A model generated the notes under the pieces. The model was not told where the DNA came from, ran no database searches, and saw only the letters and a program-made list of their open reading frames with translations. Shown here piece by piece: positions 35,425-43,334 of a stretch of DNA of 64,000 nt. Position 1 is the first letter of the stretch, and every line of letters begins with the position of its first letter. Source of the stretch: Deltaproteobacteria bacterium (GTDB taxonomy: Bacteria > Desulfobacterota > Desulfobacteria > Desulfobacterales > B30-G6). The DNA lies in contig JAJDNW010000088.1 in assembly GCA_022340465.1 (NCBI GenBank), forward strand, positions 21,047-85,046. The letters are read 5' to 3'. Both the position numbers and the translations under genes were made by a program.

Positions 35425-36476
35425 TTGTCGTTTACCCTTCTGATGGCCAGGCCCATGCAGATGGATGCCTGGGGTGCGATTTTTTCAATGAACCCGGGTT
35501 CAAATTTGGACTCGTTCACAAGAATGCCAGCAAAAGGGTTGATCGTCTGCACGTCCGCCGACGTTTCCACTGCCAGCAGCTCCCTGAACTCCTTGATAGT
35601 CCCTCCGCCACCGCTCAGAACGATTCTTTTAATCTGCTCGTCCGGATAGGTTGAATAAAAGAAATCCAGTGCCCGGCGAATTTCCGTGCACCAATCCGCC
35701 ACCACCGATGAAATAATGTCAGACAGGTCCTCCTGGGAAATTTTTTCCGCCTGGTTACCGAACTTGATCTCTTCGGCCTCTTCCAGCGTGCAGTCCGTGA
35801 TAGAGGCGATCTTCTGGTTGATCTGCCCGCATCCTAAGGACACGTCGCGCATGAATACGGACGTGTTGCCCTTGAGAATGTTCAATGACGTCTTGCTGGC
35901 CCCGATATCGATGAGGGCGACATTTTGCTCCCCGGCATCATAGTTGAGCTCGTAAATATTCTGCAGGGCGAAAGCATCCACATCTATTATACAGGGATTG
36001 AGGCCGGCCATCTGGGTCAGATTGATGTAATCATTGATCATTTCCTTCTTGGCCGCCACCAGGAGAACGCTCATCTGATTCGGATTGTGTTCATTTTCTC
36101 CCAATATCTGAAAATCGAGATTCACGTCGCTGATATCAAAGGGAATGTACTGTTCCGCTTCAAATTGAATGGATTCCTGCAGATGGTCCTCCGTCATTGT
36201 CTGCACGTTTATTTTTTTGACGATGACCGAGTATCCACCGATGGAAATGGCGACATTGTTCTCCCGAATACCATTGGAATGGTATAGTTGACGAATTGAT
36301 TCGGCAATCGTCTCGGGGTCTTTTATGGAGCCGTCTTCAATGAGTCCGGAAGCGATATCGATGGCACCGAATTTTTCCAGTACCTGCCCTTTTTTCGTGT
36401 CTCCAACCTCGGCGGCTTTTATCGTCCTGGAACCGATATCCAAACCGACGAGATGGTCTTTTTTCCTAAAAACCAT
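35421..36476 (-). CDS. pilM: Type IV pilus assembly actin-like ATPase PilM
   Basis: Cytoplasmic actin-fold protein, 351 aa, which caps PilN on the inner face of the membrane. Seen: phosphate-1 loop VGLDIGSRTIKAAEV, SIGGYSVIVKKI, ALIDIGASKTSLNIL (phosphate-2) and RIVLSGGGGTIKEF (adenosine motif). First structural gene of the operon, 9 nt after the small XRE regulator gene, with which it is probably cotranscribed. Confidence 0.95.
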   Translation of the reverse strand: MVFRKKDHLVGLDIGSRTIKAAEVGDTKKGQVLEKFGAIDIASGLIEDGSIKDPETIAESIRQLYHSNGIRENNVAISIGGYSVIVKKINVQTMTEDHLQESIQFEAEQYIPFDISDVNLDFQILGENEHNPNQMSVLLVAAKKEMINDYINLTQMAGLNPCIIDVDAFALQNIYELNYDAGEQNVALIDIGASKTSLNILKGNTSVFMRDVSLGCGQINQKIASITDCTLEEAEEIKFGNQAEKISQEDLSDIISSVVADWCTEIRRALDFFYSTYPDEQIKRIVLSGGGGTIKEFRELLAVETSADVQTINPFAGILVNESKFEPGFIEKIAPQASICMGLAIRRVNDK

Positions 36477-36485
36477 GATAATCTC

Positions 36486-36683
36486 TTACTCACCGAAAAT
36501 TTTATCTTTTTCTGAAAGTTTAAATCCGAGAGCCAGAAGAATCTTTCTCTTCGTCTCCATGCGGCACGGCATACCCTGTTCGATACGTGTGATCGTGATG
36601 GGAGAAACATTGGCTTCCCGGGCAAGTTCAGACTTGCTCATTAGTAGAGACTCTCTTATTTTCTTAAGCGAATTTTTGCTCAT
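36486..36683 (-). CDS. Small XRE-family HTH regulator
   Basis: Compact Cro/C1-type helix-turn-helix protein of 65 aa: SLKKIRESLLMSKSELAREANVSPITITRIEQG spans the DNA-binding unit, with SELAREANVS then TITRIEQG as the two helices. There is no extra domain, so it probably acts as a dimer. Sitting first in the pil operon and next to the promoter region shared with mlaEFD, it likely controls pil expression, itself, or the divergent genes. The two direct repeats at 36838-36884 are candidate sites. Confidence 0.85.
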   Translation of the reverse strand: MSKNSLKKIRESLLMSKSELAREANVSPITITRIEQGMPCRMETKRKILLALGFKLSEKDKIFGE

Positions 36684-36772
36684 ACCGGTTATTTCTGATT
36701 GTGCAGTTCCCTGCGAAAAAAATGAATGACAACCAAATTGAATCGACCTACCTAGCCTTTTACCTTGATAGC

Positions 36773-36801
36773 ATAATCGTCTAAAACGGTTGCATTGTCA
36801 A
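36773..36801 (-). promoter_or_regulatory. Sigma-70 promoter of the XRE-pilMNOPQ operon
   Basis: On the minus strand TTGACA (36796-36801) is followed after 17 nt by GATTAT (36773-36778), in an AT-rich region. The predicted start is near 36766, giving a leader of about 80 nt. Best promoter match in the divergent region. Confidence 0.6.
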
Positions 36802-36837
36802 GTAAAATTATATATAAATTATACATAATTCTATTCA

Positions 36838-36884
36838 GTTACTGCATATTGTGCCTTTTTATTGAAAGTTACTACATATAGTGG
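36838..36884. promoter_or_regulatory. Two 16-nt direct repeats, candidate operators
   Basis: GTTACTGCATATTGTG (36838-36853) and GTTACTACATATAGTG (36868-36883) are 30 nt apart, about three helical turns. The core ACTACATATAGT has inverted ends (ACTA/TAGT), as dimer sites often do. They lie between the pil and mla starts in a 312-nt region with no other gene. Confidence 0.5.
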
Positions 36885-36995
36885 AATGCAAATCGGTCAA
36901 TCCTGGCTTTCAAAAATGGACCCTTATCCCTTGCCAGGCCAGCTCCCGCACCTTGAGGTTGACTTTGCATCCGCGCATACCCTATAGGACATGGA

Positions 36996-37766
36996 ATGGT
37001 ACGCTTTCTCGAATTTGCCGGGAAACCCTTTGTTCTGACCATCGAAGCATTCGGCAAGGTCATGCTGCTCCTGGTTTCCACCGTAACCTGGATGGTCAGA
37101 CCACCTTTTCGGTTTCACGAAATATTCAAGCAAATGGAATTTGTGGGAGTCAACTCCCTGCCTGTGGTCGTCATTACCGGCGCTTTCACCGGTATGGTAC
37201 TGGCAATCCAGACATACTACGGATTCAGGATGTTCGGAGGTGAAAGCCTGGTGGGCACCACCGTTGCCCTTTCCATGACCCGCGAACTGGGGCCCGCCAT
37301 CACCGCTCTGATGGTGACGGGCAGGGCCGGGTCGGCCATGGCAGCCGAGTTGGGTACCATGCGGGTAACAGAGCAGATCGATGCACTGCACACCATGTCG
37401 GTAAATCCGGTTCAGTATCTGGTGATGCCCCGGGTGATTGCCGGTACCGTGATGCTGCCCATACTGACGATTGTATCTGATTTCATCGGTATTGTTGGCG
37501 GGTATTTCGTCGGTGTGGGACTGCTGAAAATCAATTCGGGCATCTTCATGGCCAGAATTATTGAGTTTGTCGACCTCAACGACATCTTAAACGGCCTCGT
37601 CAAGGCCTCTGTTTTTGGTTTGATTCTGTCTCTGGTCGGCTGTTACAAGGGATTCAACACCACCGGTGGTGCCGCGGGTGTCGGACGGGCAACGACGCAA
37701 TCCGTCGTGATTTCTTCCGTTTCCATTCTGATCAGCGATTATTTCTTGACGGCGGTCATGTTTTGA
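36996..37766 (+). CDS. mlaE: MlaE-family lipid ABC transporter permease
   Basis: Inner-membrane permease of the Mla/Mkl-type phospholipid transporter, 256 aa, with the family core VVVITGAFTGMVLAIQTYYGF, RELGPAITALMVTGRAGSAMAAELGTMRVTEQIDAL in outline and RVIAGTVMLPILTI. About five to six membrane helices. The TAGGA site precedes the ATG. First of three overlapping or closely spaced genes, mlaE-mlaF-mlaD. Homologues of mlaA, mlaB and mlaC are not in the window. Confidence 0.93.
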   Translation: MVRFLEFAGKPFVLTIEAFGKVMLLLVSTVTWMVRPPFRFHEIFKQMEFVGVNSLPVVVITGAFTGMVLAIQTYYGFRMFGGESLVGTTVALSMTRELGPAITALMVTGRAGSAMAAELGTMRVTEQIDALHTMSVNPVQYLVMPRVIAGTVMLPILTIVSDFIGIVGGYFVGVGLLKINSGIFMARIIEFVDLNDILNGLVKASVFGLILSLVGCYKGFNTTGGAAGVGRATTQSVVISSVSILISDYFLTAVMF

Positions 37767-38503
37767 AAATCGAATTATTCAATGTCTGCAAACGCTTTGG
37801 GAAACAGATCGTCCTCGACGATCTGAACCTGACCGTGGAACCCAACAGGATTACGGTCATTATCGGCAAAAGCGGGGGGGGGAAAAGTGTTCTGCTCAAG
37901 CATGTCATCGGACTCATCAGGCCCGACTCGGGTTCCGTCTTTATCGGCGAAGATGAGATTTCCGCCCTCGATGATAAAAGACTTAATGAAGTCAGAAAAA
38001 ATTTCGGCATGCTTTTTCAAGAGGCCGCCCTGTTCGATTCCATGACCGTGGGTGAAAACGTTGCCTTTCCCATAAAAGAGCATACCCGGCTCTCCCAAGA
38101 GGAAATAAGGACTATCGTGGAGGAAAAGCTCCTTCAGGTGGGGCTTACGAATGTTGCCGACAAAATGCCCGCACAACTTTCCGGAGGCATGCGGAAACGG
38201 GTCGGGCTTGCCAGGGCGATTGCGCTGGACCCCAAAATCATTCTGTTCGATGAACCGACCACGGGATTAGATCCCATCATGCGTGGCGCCATCGACCAGC
38301 TTATTGTGGATACGCAGCGGCACACCAATGCAACTTGTCTGGTTATCAGCCATGATATCGATTCCACCTTTAAAATTGCGCACAAGGTCGCGATGCTGTA
38401 TGATGGTCGGATTATTGAATATGGCCCCCCCGATAAGGTGAAAGGGTCCGAAAACCCATTCGTGAGGCGTTTTATCGAGGGCAAATCTTTTTCCGAACAC
38501 TGA
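37763..38503 (+). CDS. mlaF: MlaF-family lipid ABC transporter ATPase
   Basis: ABC ATPase, 246 aa: Walker A GKSGGGKSVLLKHVIG, Q-loop MLFQEAALFDSMTV, signature LSGGMRKRVGLARAI, Walker B KIILFDEPTTGLDP and H-loop ISHDI. It starts with TTG overlapping the mlaE stop (TTGA), so translation is coupled. Powers movement of phospholipid between the inner membrane and the MCE protein encoded next. Confidence 0.93.
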   Translation: MKIELFNVCKRFGKQIVLDDLNLTVEPNRITVIIGKSGGGKSVLLKHVIGLIRPDSGSVFIGEDEISALDDKRLNEVRKNFGMLFQEAALFDSMTVGENVAFPIKEHTRLSQEEIRTIVEEKLLQVGLTNVADKMPAQLSGGMRKRVGLARAIALDPKIILFDEPTTGLDPIMRGAIDQLIVDTQRHTNATCLVISHDIDSTFKIAHKVAMLYDGRIIEYGPPDKVKGSENPFVRRFIEGKSFSEH

Positions 38504-38513
38504 CTGGGCGGTT

Positions 38514-40103
38514 ATGTCGAAGCTGAGTGTTGAAGCGAAAGTTGGCGTGGTTGTCGTCATCGGACTGGTTCTCCTGGGCTACATGTCCATGAAGGTCGGC
38601 AAGATCGGTTTCTCCAAAAATCAGGGATACCCGATCGAAGTCTTGTTCGATTCCGCCAGCGGCCTGGCCCGGGATGTCACTGTTGAACAGGCCGGGGTGG
38701 AAATCGGCCGGGTTCAGGACATTCGCCTCGAGGACGGCAAAGCCCTGGTTACGCTGCGTATCAAACCCGCCATCGACATAAAGAAAGACGCCAGGGCCAT
38801 TATCAGGACCCGGGGCATCCTCGGGGATAAATATGTTGAGATCATGGCGGGCACCGCCTCCGCTCCAACCCTCACGGCCGGGGAAAGGCTCGTGCGAACG
38901 GTTCCTGTCACCGATCTGGATACGCTCATGAATGTTCTGGGAGATGTGGCCTCCGACATCAAGAATCTCACCGGCGCTTTGTCCAACGTTCTCGGCGGAG
39001 CTGAAGGAGAAGCCTCGGTCCGTGCCATCGTCACAAACCTGCGTGAAGTGGTTACGGGCCTCAATCAGACGTTGCAGAGAAACAGCGAGGACTTCGACCG
39101 CATCGTCGAAAACCTGGCGGGTTTTTCGGAATCCTTGAAATCAGTGGGCGATGCCAGCCGGGAGGACGTCAAAGAAATCATCGCCAGTGTCCGCCGGGTT
39201 ACCGGCAATATGGAGTCTCTGGTCACGGACCTGGATGAGATCACCGGCAAAATAAAAAGCGGGGAAGGGAGTATCGGCAGGCTGATCTATGAAGAGGATA
39301 CCATCGACGAGCTCAACGAAACGCTGGCGTCATTGAGGGAAATCACCCGCAGCATCAACCGGGGCGAAGGAACCCTGGGCCGGCTGATCAAGGAAGACCA
39401 AACCATCGAAAGCCTCAACACGACCCTGGCCTCCCTGGACGAGATTACCGACAAAATCAACACCGGACAGGGCACTATCGGCAGACTGGTCAATGACGAG
39501 GAAACCGTCGATTCGCTCAACACCACCCTGGCGCAGCTCAACACCTACCTTGAAAAGCAGGAAACATTTCGCACCTATCTCGATTACCGCGGGGAATATC
39601 AATTCAACAGCGAAGCACTTAAATCATACGTGACCCTGCGTATCCAACCCCGCGAAGACAAGTACTATCTTCTACAAGTCATCGACGATCCCGAAGGCAA
39701 GGAAACGGTCACCGACACGACCACCGACATAAACGGGAATATCGTCGAATCCCACGAAGTCAAGATCGAACGCGATGCCCTTAAATTTTCGGCCCAAGTC
39801 GCCAAACGGTATTACGACTTCGTCCTCAGGGGCGGGCTGCTCGAATCAACCGGCGGATTCGGCTTCGATTATTATTTCCTCGATGACAAGCTGCTCGTTT
39901 CTCTGGAAGCCTTCGACTTCAGCCTGGACCGCAACCCGCATCTCAAAACCAAAATCGACTATACACCTTTTTCACATCTTTATATTACGACAGGGTATGA
40001 CAATTTTATCAACGAAGATTCCCGTTCCTTTTTCATCGGGGGGGGAATCAGCTTTTCGGATGAAGATGTCAAAACCATTTTTTCAAGCCTTCCCATTCCC
40101 TGA
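38514..40103 (+). CDS. mlaD: MCE protein (MlaD-like) with three 34-aa repeats and beta-rich C-terminus
   Basis: 529 aa, far longer than E. coli MlaD (about 180). Residues 8-30 form the membrane anchor (VGVVVVIGLVLLGYMSM) and about 40-120 the MCE domain (IEVLFDSASGLARDVTVE, GILGDKYVEIMAG). A long helical region follows. About residues 245-345 hold three 34-residue repeats beginning GEGSIGRLI, GEGTLGRLI and GQGTIGRLV, each with LN-TLA-L. The last 180 residues are beta-strand-like (YRGEYQF, GGFGFDYYFLDDKLLVSLEAFDF, FFIGGGISF), resembling an outer-membrane barrel segment. This could let one protein span the periplasm. Confidence 0.88.
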   Translation: MSKLSVEAKVGVVVVIGLVLLGYMSMKVGKIGFSKNQGYPIEVLFDSASGLARDVTVEQAGVEIGRVQDIRLEDGKALVTLRIKPAIDIKKDARAIIRTRGILGDKYVEIMAGTASAPTLTAGERLVRTVPVTDLDTLMNVLGDVASDIKNLTGALSNVLGGAEGEASVRAIVTNLREVVTGLNQTLQRNSEDFDRIVENLAGFSESLKSVGDASREDVKEIIASVRRVTGNMESLVTDLDEITGKIKSGEGSIGRLIYEEDTIDELNETLASLREITRSINRGEGTLGRLIKEDQTIESLNTTLASLDEITDKINTGQGTIGRLVNDEETVDSLNTTLAQLNTYLEKQETFRTYLDYRGEYQFNSEALKSYVTLRIQPREDKYYLLQVIDDPEGKETVTDTTTDINGNIVESHEVKIERDALKFSAQVAKRYYDFVLRGGLLESTGGFGFDYYFLDDKLLVSLEAFDFSLDRNPHLKTKIDYTPFSHLYITTGYDNFINEDSRSFFIGGGISFSDEDVKTIFSSLPIP

Positions 40104-40111
40104 CACATCGT

Positions 40112-41623
40112 ATGAACAAGCACATGAATACCCATGCACGCATTGAATATAAAACCGGCATTCGACGAACGATGAATGACAAAGAGATCACCCCAAAGAG
40201 TCGGAATCCTGGCCAGATCGACGAAAAGGCCAAACCCTTCAGGCTTTACAAATTCTTCACGCTGACCAGTTTTGTGTTCATTTTTGTAGGGACCATTGTA
40301 CTCTCTTCCCTCAACATGCACTGGGCCAGAAAGATGCAGTTCAGCAAAAGCGAAGATTACGCCCTTCTTTTGATATCCAATTTGAATCATCAGATCTTCA
40401 GGCAGTTCATGCTGCCCATGAAGCTTGCCGGTGAAAAAATCCGGCTGAGGGAGAAGCGCCAGTTTGAGAGGCTGGACACCATCGTCCGCGGCACCCTGCA
40501 CGGCTTCAACGTGGAAAGGATCAAAATATACAACACAAACAACATCATTATTTACAGTTTCGATGAAGAAATCATGGGGATAAAGGATATCGGCGGCTCG
40601 GGGTATCAGAACGCGGCTTTGGGCAACCACACCTCGGAGCTGGAACAAAATGGCAGCTTCTGGCAAATCCTGCTCGGGTTTCCAAAAGAAATCCGGATCA
40701 CTACGTATGCCGCCCTGCATGCCGAAGAGTCGCTGGCCGTCACCACCGGGCCGATCTTCGGCGTCGTCGAGATTGTTCAGGACATTACCGATGACTATCG
40801 CACCATATTCAAGTTTCAGGTGCTGGTCGTTCTGACTATCATGCTGGTAATGGGTATTCTTTTTATTGTGCTCATATCCGTGGTAAAGAGAGGCGAAGAA
40901 ACCATCGAGGCACGGGCGCGGGAGCGGCTGAGGCTCATGGACCAGCTGAGCCGGGCGGAGCACCTGTCTTCGATCGGGGAAATGGTGGCCAGCGTTTCCC
41001 ACGAAATCCGCAACCCGCTCGGCATCATCAGAAGTTCAGCCGAGCTGTTGAAAAAGAAAATCCGCACCCTGGACCGGACCAACACCATACCGGACGTCAT
41101 CATCGAGGAAGCTGCGCGGCTGAACAACATCATCACCGATTTTCTGAATTTCGCCAAACCGCGGCGTCCCAGTTTGAGTGCATGCCGCATCGATGAAATT
41201 CTCGGAAAGAACATCGCCTATCTCTCTTCTGAAACGACGAAAAAGGGGTATGTCATCGATCATCAGTGGAATGGACATGTGCCGGACGTCATCGCCGACA
41301 GCGACATGCTTTACCAGGCTTTTTTGAATGTTTTGATCAACGCCATGCAGTCCATGCCGGACGGGGGCAAAATCGGAATCGAGATCACCGATGCCGAAGA
41401 ACATGTTGTCGTCCATTTCAGGGACAGCGGTACCGGGATTGACGAAAAGATCATCGACAAAATATGGTCGCCCTTTTTTACCACCAAAGAAAAGGGCACC
41501 GGCATGGGGCTGGGCATCGTGAAAAACATCATTGAAGCCCACGGCGGCAGCATAACGATCGCCAATCGCAGTACACAAGGTGTCGACGTAGCCATCCGGC
41601 TGCCCGTAAATCAAGGAAGTTGA
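40112..41623 (+). CDS. Membrane sensor histidine kinase
   Basis: 503 aa. Two membrane helices (about residues 48-70 and 228-252) bracket an extracytoplasmic sensor domain of some 155 residues that I do not recognise. Then come a HisKA domain with the phosphorylated His in VASVSHEIRNPLGIIRSS, and a HATPase domain with the N box NVLINAMQSMPDGG, G1 DSGTGIDE, F box WSPFFTTK and G2 GTGMGLGI. No ribosome site stands out; ATGs at 40112, 40124 and 40172 are all possible. Cognate regulator is next, overlapping its stop region by spacing of 2 nt. Nine nucleotides after mlaD, so envelope sensing is plausible. Confidence 0.9.
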   Translation: MNKHMNTHARIEYKTGIRRTMNDKEITPKSRNPGQIDEKAKPFRLYKFFTLTSFVFIFVGTIVLSSLNMHWARKMQFSKSEDYALLLISNLNHQIFRQFMLPMKLAGEKIRLREKRQFERLDTIVRGTLHGFNVERIKIYNTNNIIIYSFDEEIMGIKDIGGSGYQNAALGNHTSELEQNGSFWQILLGFPKEIRITTYAALHAEESLAVTTGPIFGVVEIVQDITDDYRTIFKFQVLVVLTIMLVMGILFIVLISVVKRGEETIEARARERLRLMDQLSRAEHLSSIGEMVASVSHEIRNPLGIIRSSAELLKKKIRTLDRTNTIPDVIIEEAARLNNIITDFLNFAKPRRPSLSACRIDEILGKNIAYLSSETTKKGYVIDHQWNGHVPDVIADSDMLYQAFLNVLINAMQSMPDGGKIGIEITDAEEHVVVHFRDSGTGIDEKIIDKIWSPFFTTKEKGTGMGLGIVKNIIEAHGGSITIANRSTQGVDVAIRLPVNQGS

Positions 41624-41625
41624 AA

Positions 41626-43005
41626 ATGGAGACGATACTGATAGTTGACGACGAAAAAAATTATCCGCCGATTCTGGCCGCCGTCATGGAGGAGGAAGGA
41701 TATGAATCGTTGATGGCCAACAGTGGTGAAGAAGCCCTGAACATCCTGAAACACTCGGATGTCGACCTTGTCCTCACCGACATGAAGATGCCCGCCATGG
41801 ATGGCATCGCACTTTTGGAAAATGTCAAGAAAAAGGATCCGGAGCTCCCGGTAATCATGATGACGGCATACGGCACCGTTGAAAAGGCGGTCGAAGCCAT
41901 GCAGAAAGGTGCGTACAGTTACATCATGAAGCCCTTCGACAACGAAAGTCTCATCGTCTACGTAAACAAGGCCATCTCCATGTACCGCGTGATCAAAGAG
42001 AACCGGCGGCTGAGGCAAACGGTGGAGTCGCAGTACAGTTTTGGAAATATTATCGGCAAAAGCAAAAAGATGCAGGCGGTGTTCGATACCATCCGGAAAA
42101 TCGCACCGGCCAGTGCCACGGTGCTGATAGAGGGTGAGAGCGGCACAGGCAAAGACCTCGTGGCCAAATCGATTCATTTCAACGGCCCCCGGCGGGATTA
42201 CCCCTTTGTGGCTGTGAACTGTACCGCTCTTGCCGAAAGCCTCCTCGAAAGCGAATTGTTCGGTCATGAAAGAGGGGCCTTTACAGGTGCGGTGTCATCT
42301 AAAAAGGGTCGCTTTGAACTGGCGGACGGCGGGACCCTTTTTCTGGATGAAATCGGTGAACTCTCACCTTCCCTACAGGTAAAACTGCTGCGTGTTCTCC
42401 AGGACAAAGTTTTCGAGCGGGTCGGCGGCATACGACAGGTTTCCGTCAATTTTCGGCTTATTGCGGCTACCAACAAACGGTTGAAGGAAGAGGTCGACAA
42501 AGGACGTTTCAGAGAGGATCTGTTCTACCGCTTGAATGTCGTCCATGTCAACCTGCCGCCCTTGAGGGAGCGCCAGGAAGATCTTCATCTCTTGGTGGAC
42601 CATTTCATCGGCAAATACGCCGCTGAAAGAGAGCTGGCCCCCCCGGTAAGGGGCATCGAAAGGGAGGTCGAATGGATGTTCTTCAATTATCACTGGCCTG
42701 GAAATGTGCGCGAGCTGGAAAATGTGATCGAACGGGCCATGATCCTTTGCCCCAACGAGATACTCAAGATACAAGACTTACCCAGGGATTTCAGAAATTC
42801 CATATCCGATTCACAGCGGCTTGACAACATACCCGAAGACGCCCAGCTTTTCGATACCCTCTATGATATCGAAAAAATGATGATATTGAGGGCGTTGAAG
42901 CTCACCAATAATGTTCAGAGCGATGCGGCCCATTTGCTGGGCATCAGTAAGGGCGGATTAAGCAAGAAATTGAAAAAGCACGGTATTCGGGCGGATGATC
43001 AGTAA
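41626..43005 (+). CDS. NtrC-family sigma-54 response regulator
   Basis: 459 aa: receiver domain (phosphoacceptor D52 in LVLTDMKMPAMDG; Thr and Lys switch residues in MMTAYG and MKPF), AAA+ sigma-54 domain (GESGTGKDLVAKSIH, GAFTGA, TLFLDEIGE) and Fis-type HTH (VQSDAAHLLGISKGGLSKKLKK). Start taken at the ATG with AAGGAAG 6 nt upstream rather than the in-frame TTG at 41620. Phosphorylated by the kinase encoded just before. The tandem palindromes and sigma-54 promoter directly downstream are likely targets. Confidence 0.93.
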   Translation: METILIVDDEKNYPPILAAVMEEEGYESLMANSGEEALNILKHSDVDLVLTDMKMPAMDGIALLENVKKKDPELPVIMMTAYGTVEKAVEAMQKGAYSYIMKPFDNESLIVYVNKAISMYRVIKENRRLRQTVESQYSFGNIIGKSKKMQAVFDTIRKIAPASATVLIEGESGTGKDLVAKSIHFNGPRRDYPFVAVNCTALAESLLESELFGHERGAFTGAVSSKKGRFELADGGTLFLDEIGELSPSLQVKLLRVLQDKVFERVGGIRQVSVNFRLIAATNKRLKEEVDKGRFREDLFYRLNVVHVNLPPLRERQEDLHLLVDHFIGKYAAERELAPPVRGIEREVEWMFFNYHWPGNVRELENVIERAMILCPNEILKIQDLPRDFRNSISDSQRLDNIPEDAQLFDTLYDIEKMMILRALKLTNNVQSDAAHLLGISKGGLSKKLKKHGIRADDQ

Positions 43006-43010
43006 CCATT

Positions 43011-43052
43011 CGGTTTCCATTTGGAAACCGGGTGGTTTCCATTTGGAAACCG
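43011..43052. promoter_or_regulatory. Tandem palindromes (candidate enhancer sites)
   Basis: GGTTTCCATTTGGAAACC occurs twice, at 43012-43029 and 43034-43051, each a 7-bp inverted repeat around ATTT, with centres 22 nt apart (about two helical turns). This is the layout of NtrC-type upstream activator sites. The pair starts 6 nt after the regulator stop codon and lies 110-150 nt upstream of the sigma-54 promoter. Confidence 0.7.
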
Positions 43053-43161
43053 GGCGCCGTTAAACATGGTCACACCCGCCCTGGTGCTGTGGGGGCTCAA
43101 ACCAATTATCTGATATTATTAAAATAATAATTTAATAAAAAAATTACACTCTCTCGCATCT

Positions 43162-43178
43162 TTGGCAGAATAATTGCA
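43162..43178 (+). promoter_or_regulatory. Sigma-54 promoter for a short transcript
   Basis: TTGGCAGAATAATTGCA: the -24 GG (43164-43165) and -12 GC (43176-43177) are exactly 10 nt apart; the -12 box TTGCA is perfect and the -24 box has one change from TTGGCAC. An AT-rich stretch (43103-43145), suited to bending, separates it from the palindromes. Confidence 0.8.
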
Positions 43179-43188
43179 TGCTTATTAA

Positions 43189-43268
43189 GACAGACAACCT
43201 AATAATTTTTTCATCTGATCTCCTCCTAGTCAGCCGAACGGCATAACAACCGTTCGGCTGATGTTTTT
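43189..43268 (+). ncRNA. Predicted sigma-54-dependent small RNA
   Basis: About 80 nt from the predicted start (12 nt after the -12 GC) to the end of a strong terminator. No start codon with ribosome site lies inside, so it is probably non-coding. The 5' half is unstructured and A/U rich; the middle reads UCUGAUCUCCUCCUAGUCAG, in which CUGAU and GUCAG can pair and expose CUCCUCCUA, complementary to Shine-Dalgarno sequences. The 3' end is an 11-12 bp GC-rich hairpin plus U-run, a typical sRNA tail. Placement after a kinase-NtrC pair is like cbrAB-crcZ in Pseudomonas. Not experimentally known. Confidence 0.6.
43231..43268 (+). terminator. Intrinsic terminator
   Basis: CAGCCGAACGG (43231-43241), 8-nt loop, CCGTTCGGCTG (43250-43260), a perfect 11-bp stem extendable by one T-A pair, then ATGTTTTT. 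It ends the predicted small RNA; 67 nt separate it from the convergent TPR gene stop. Confidence 0.92.
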
Positions 43269-43334
43269 CAACGGGTCGTGTGCCCTTCATAGATTCGTAC
43301 GGCCCATGATGGTAATCTGGAGGGTTGAGGCAAT

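Noticed and set aside
43011..43052. Two tandem identical palindromes as a tiny CRISPR array
   Set aside because: The spacer is only a few bases and there are no cas genes. Position and symmetry fit enhancer sites for the adjacent NtrC-type regulator.
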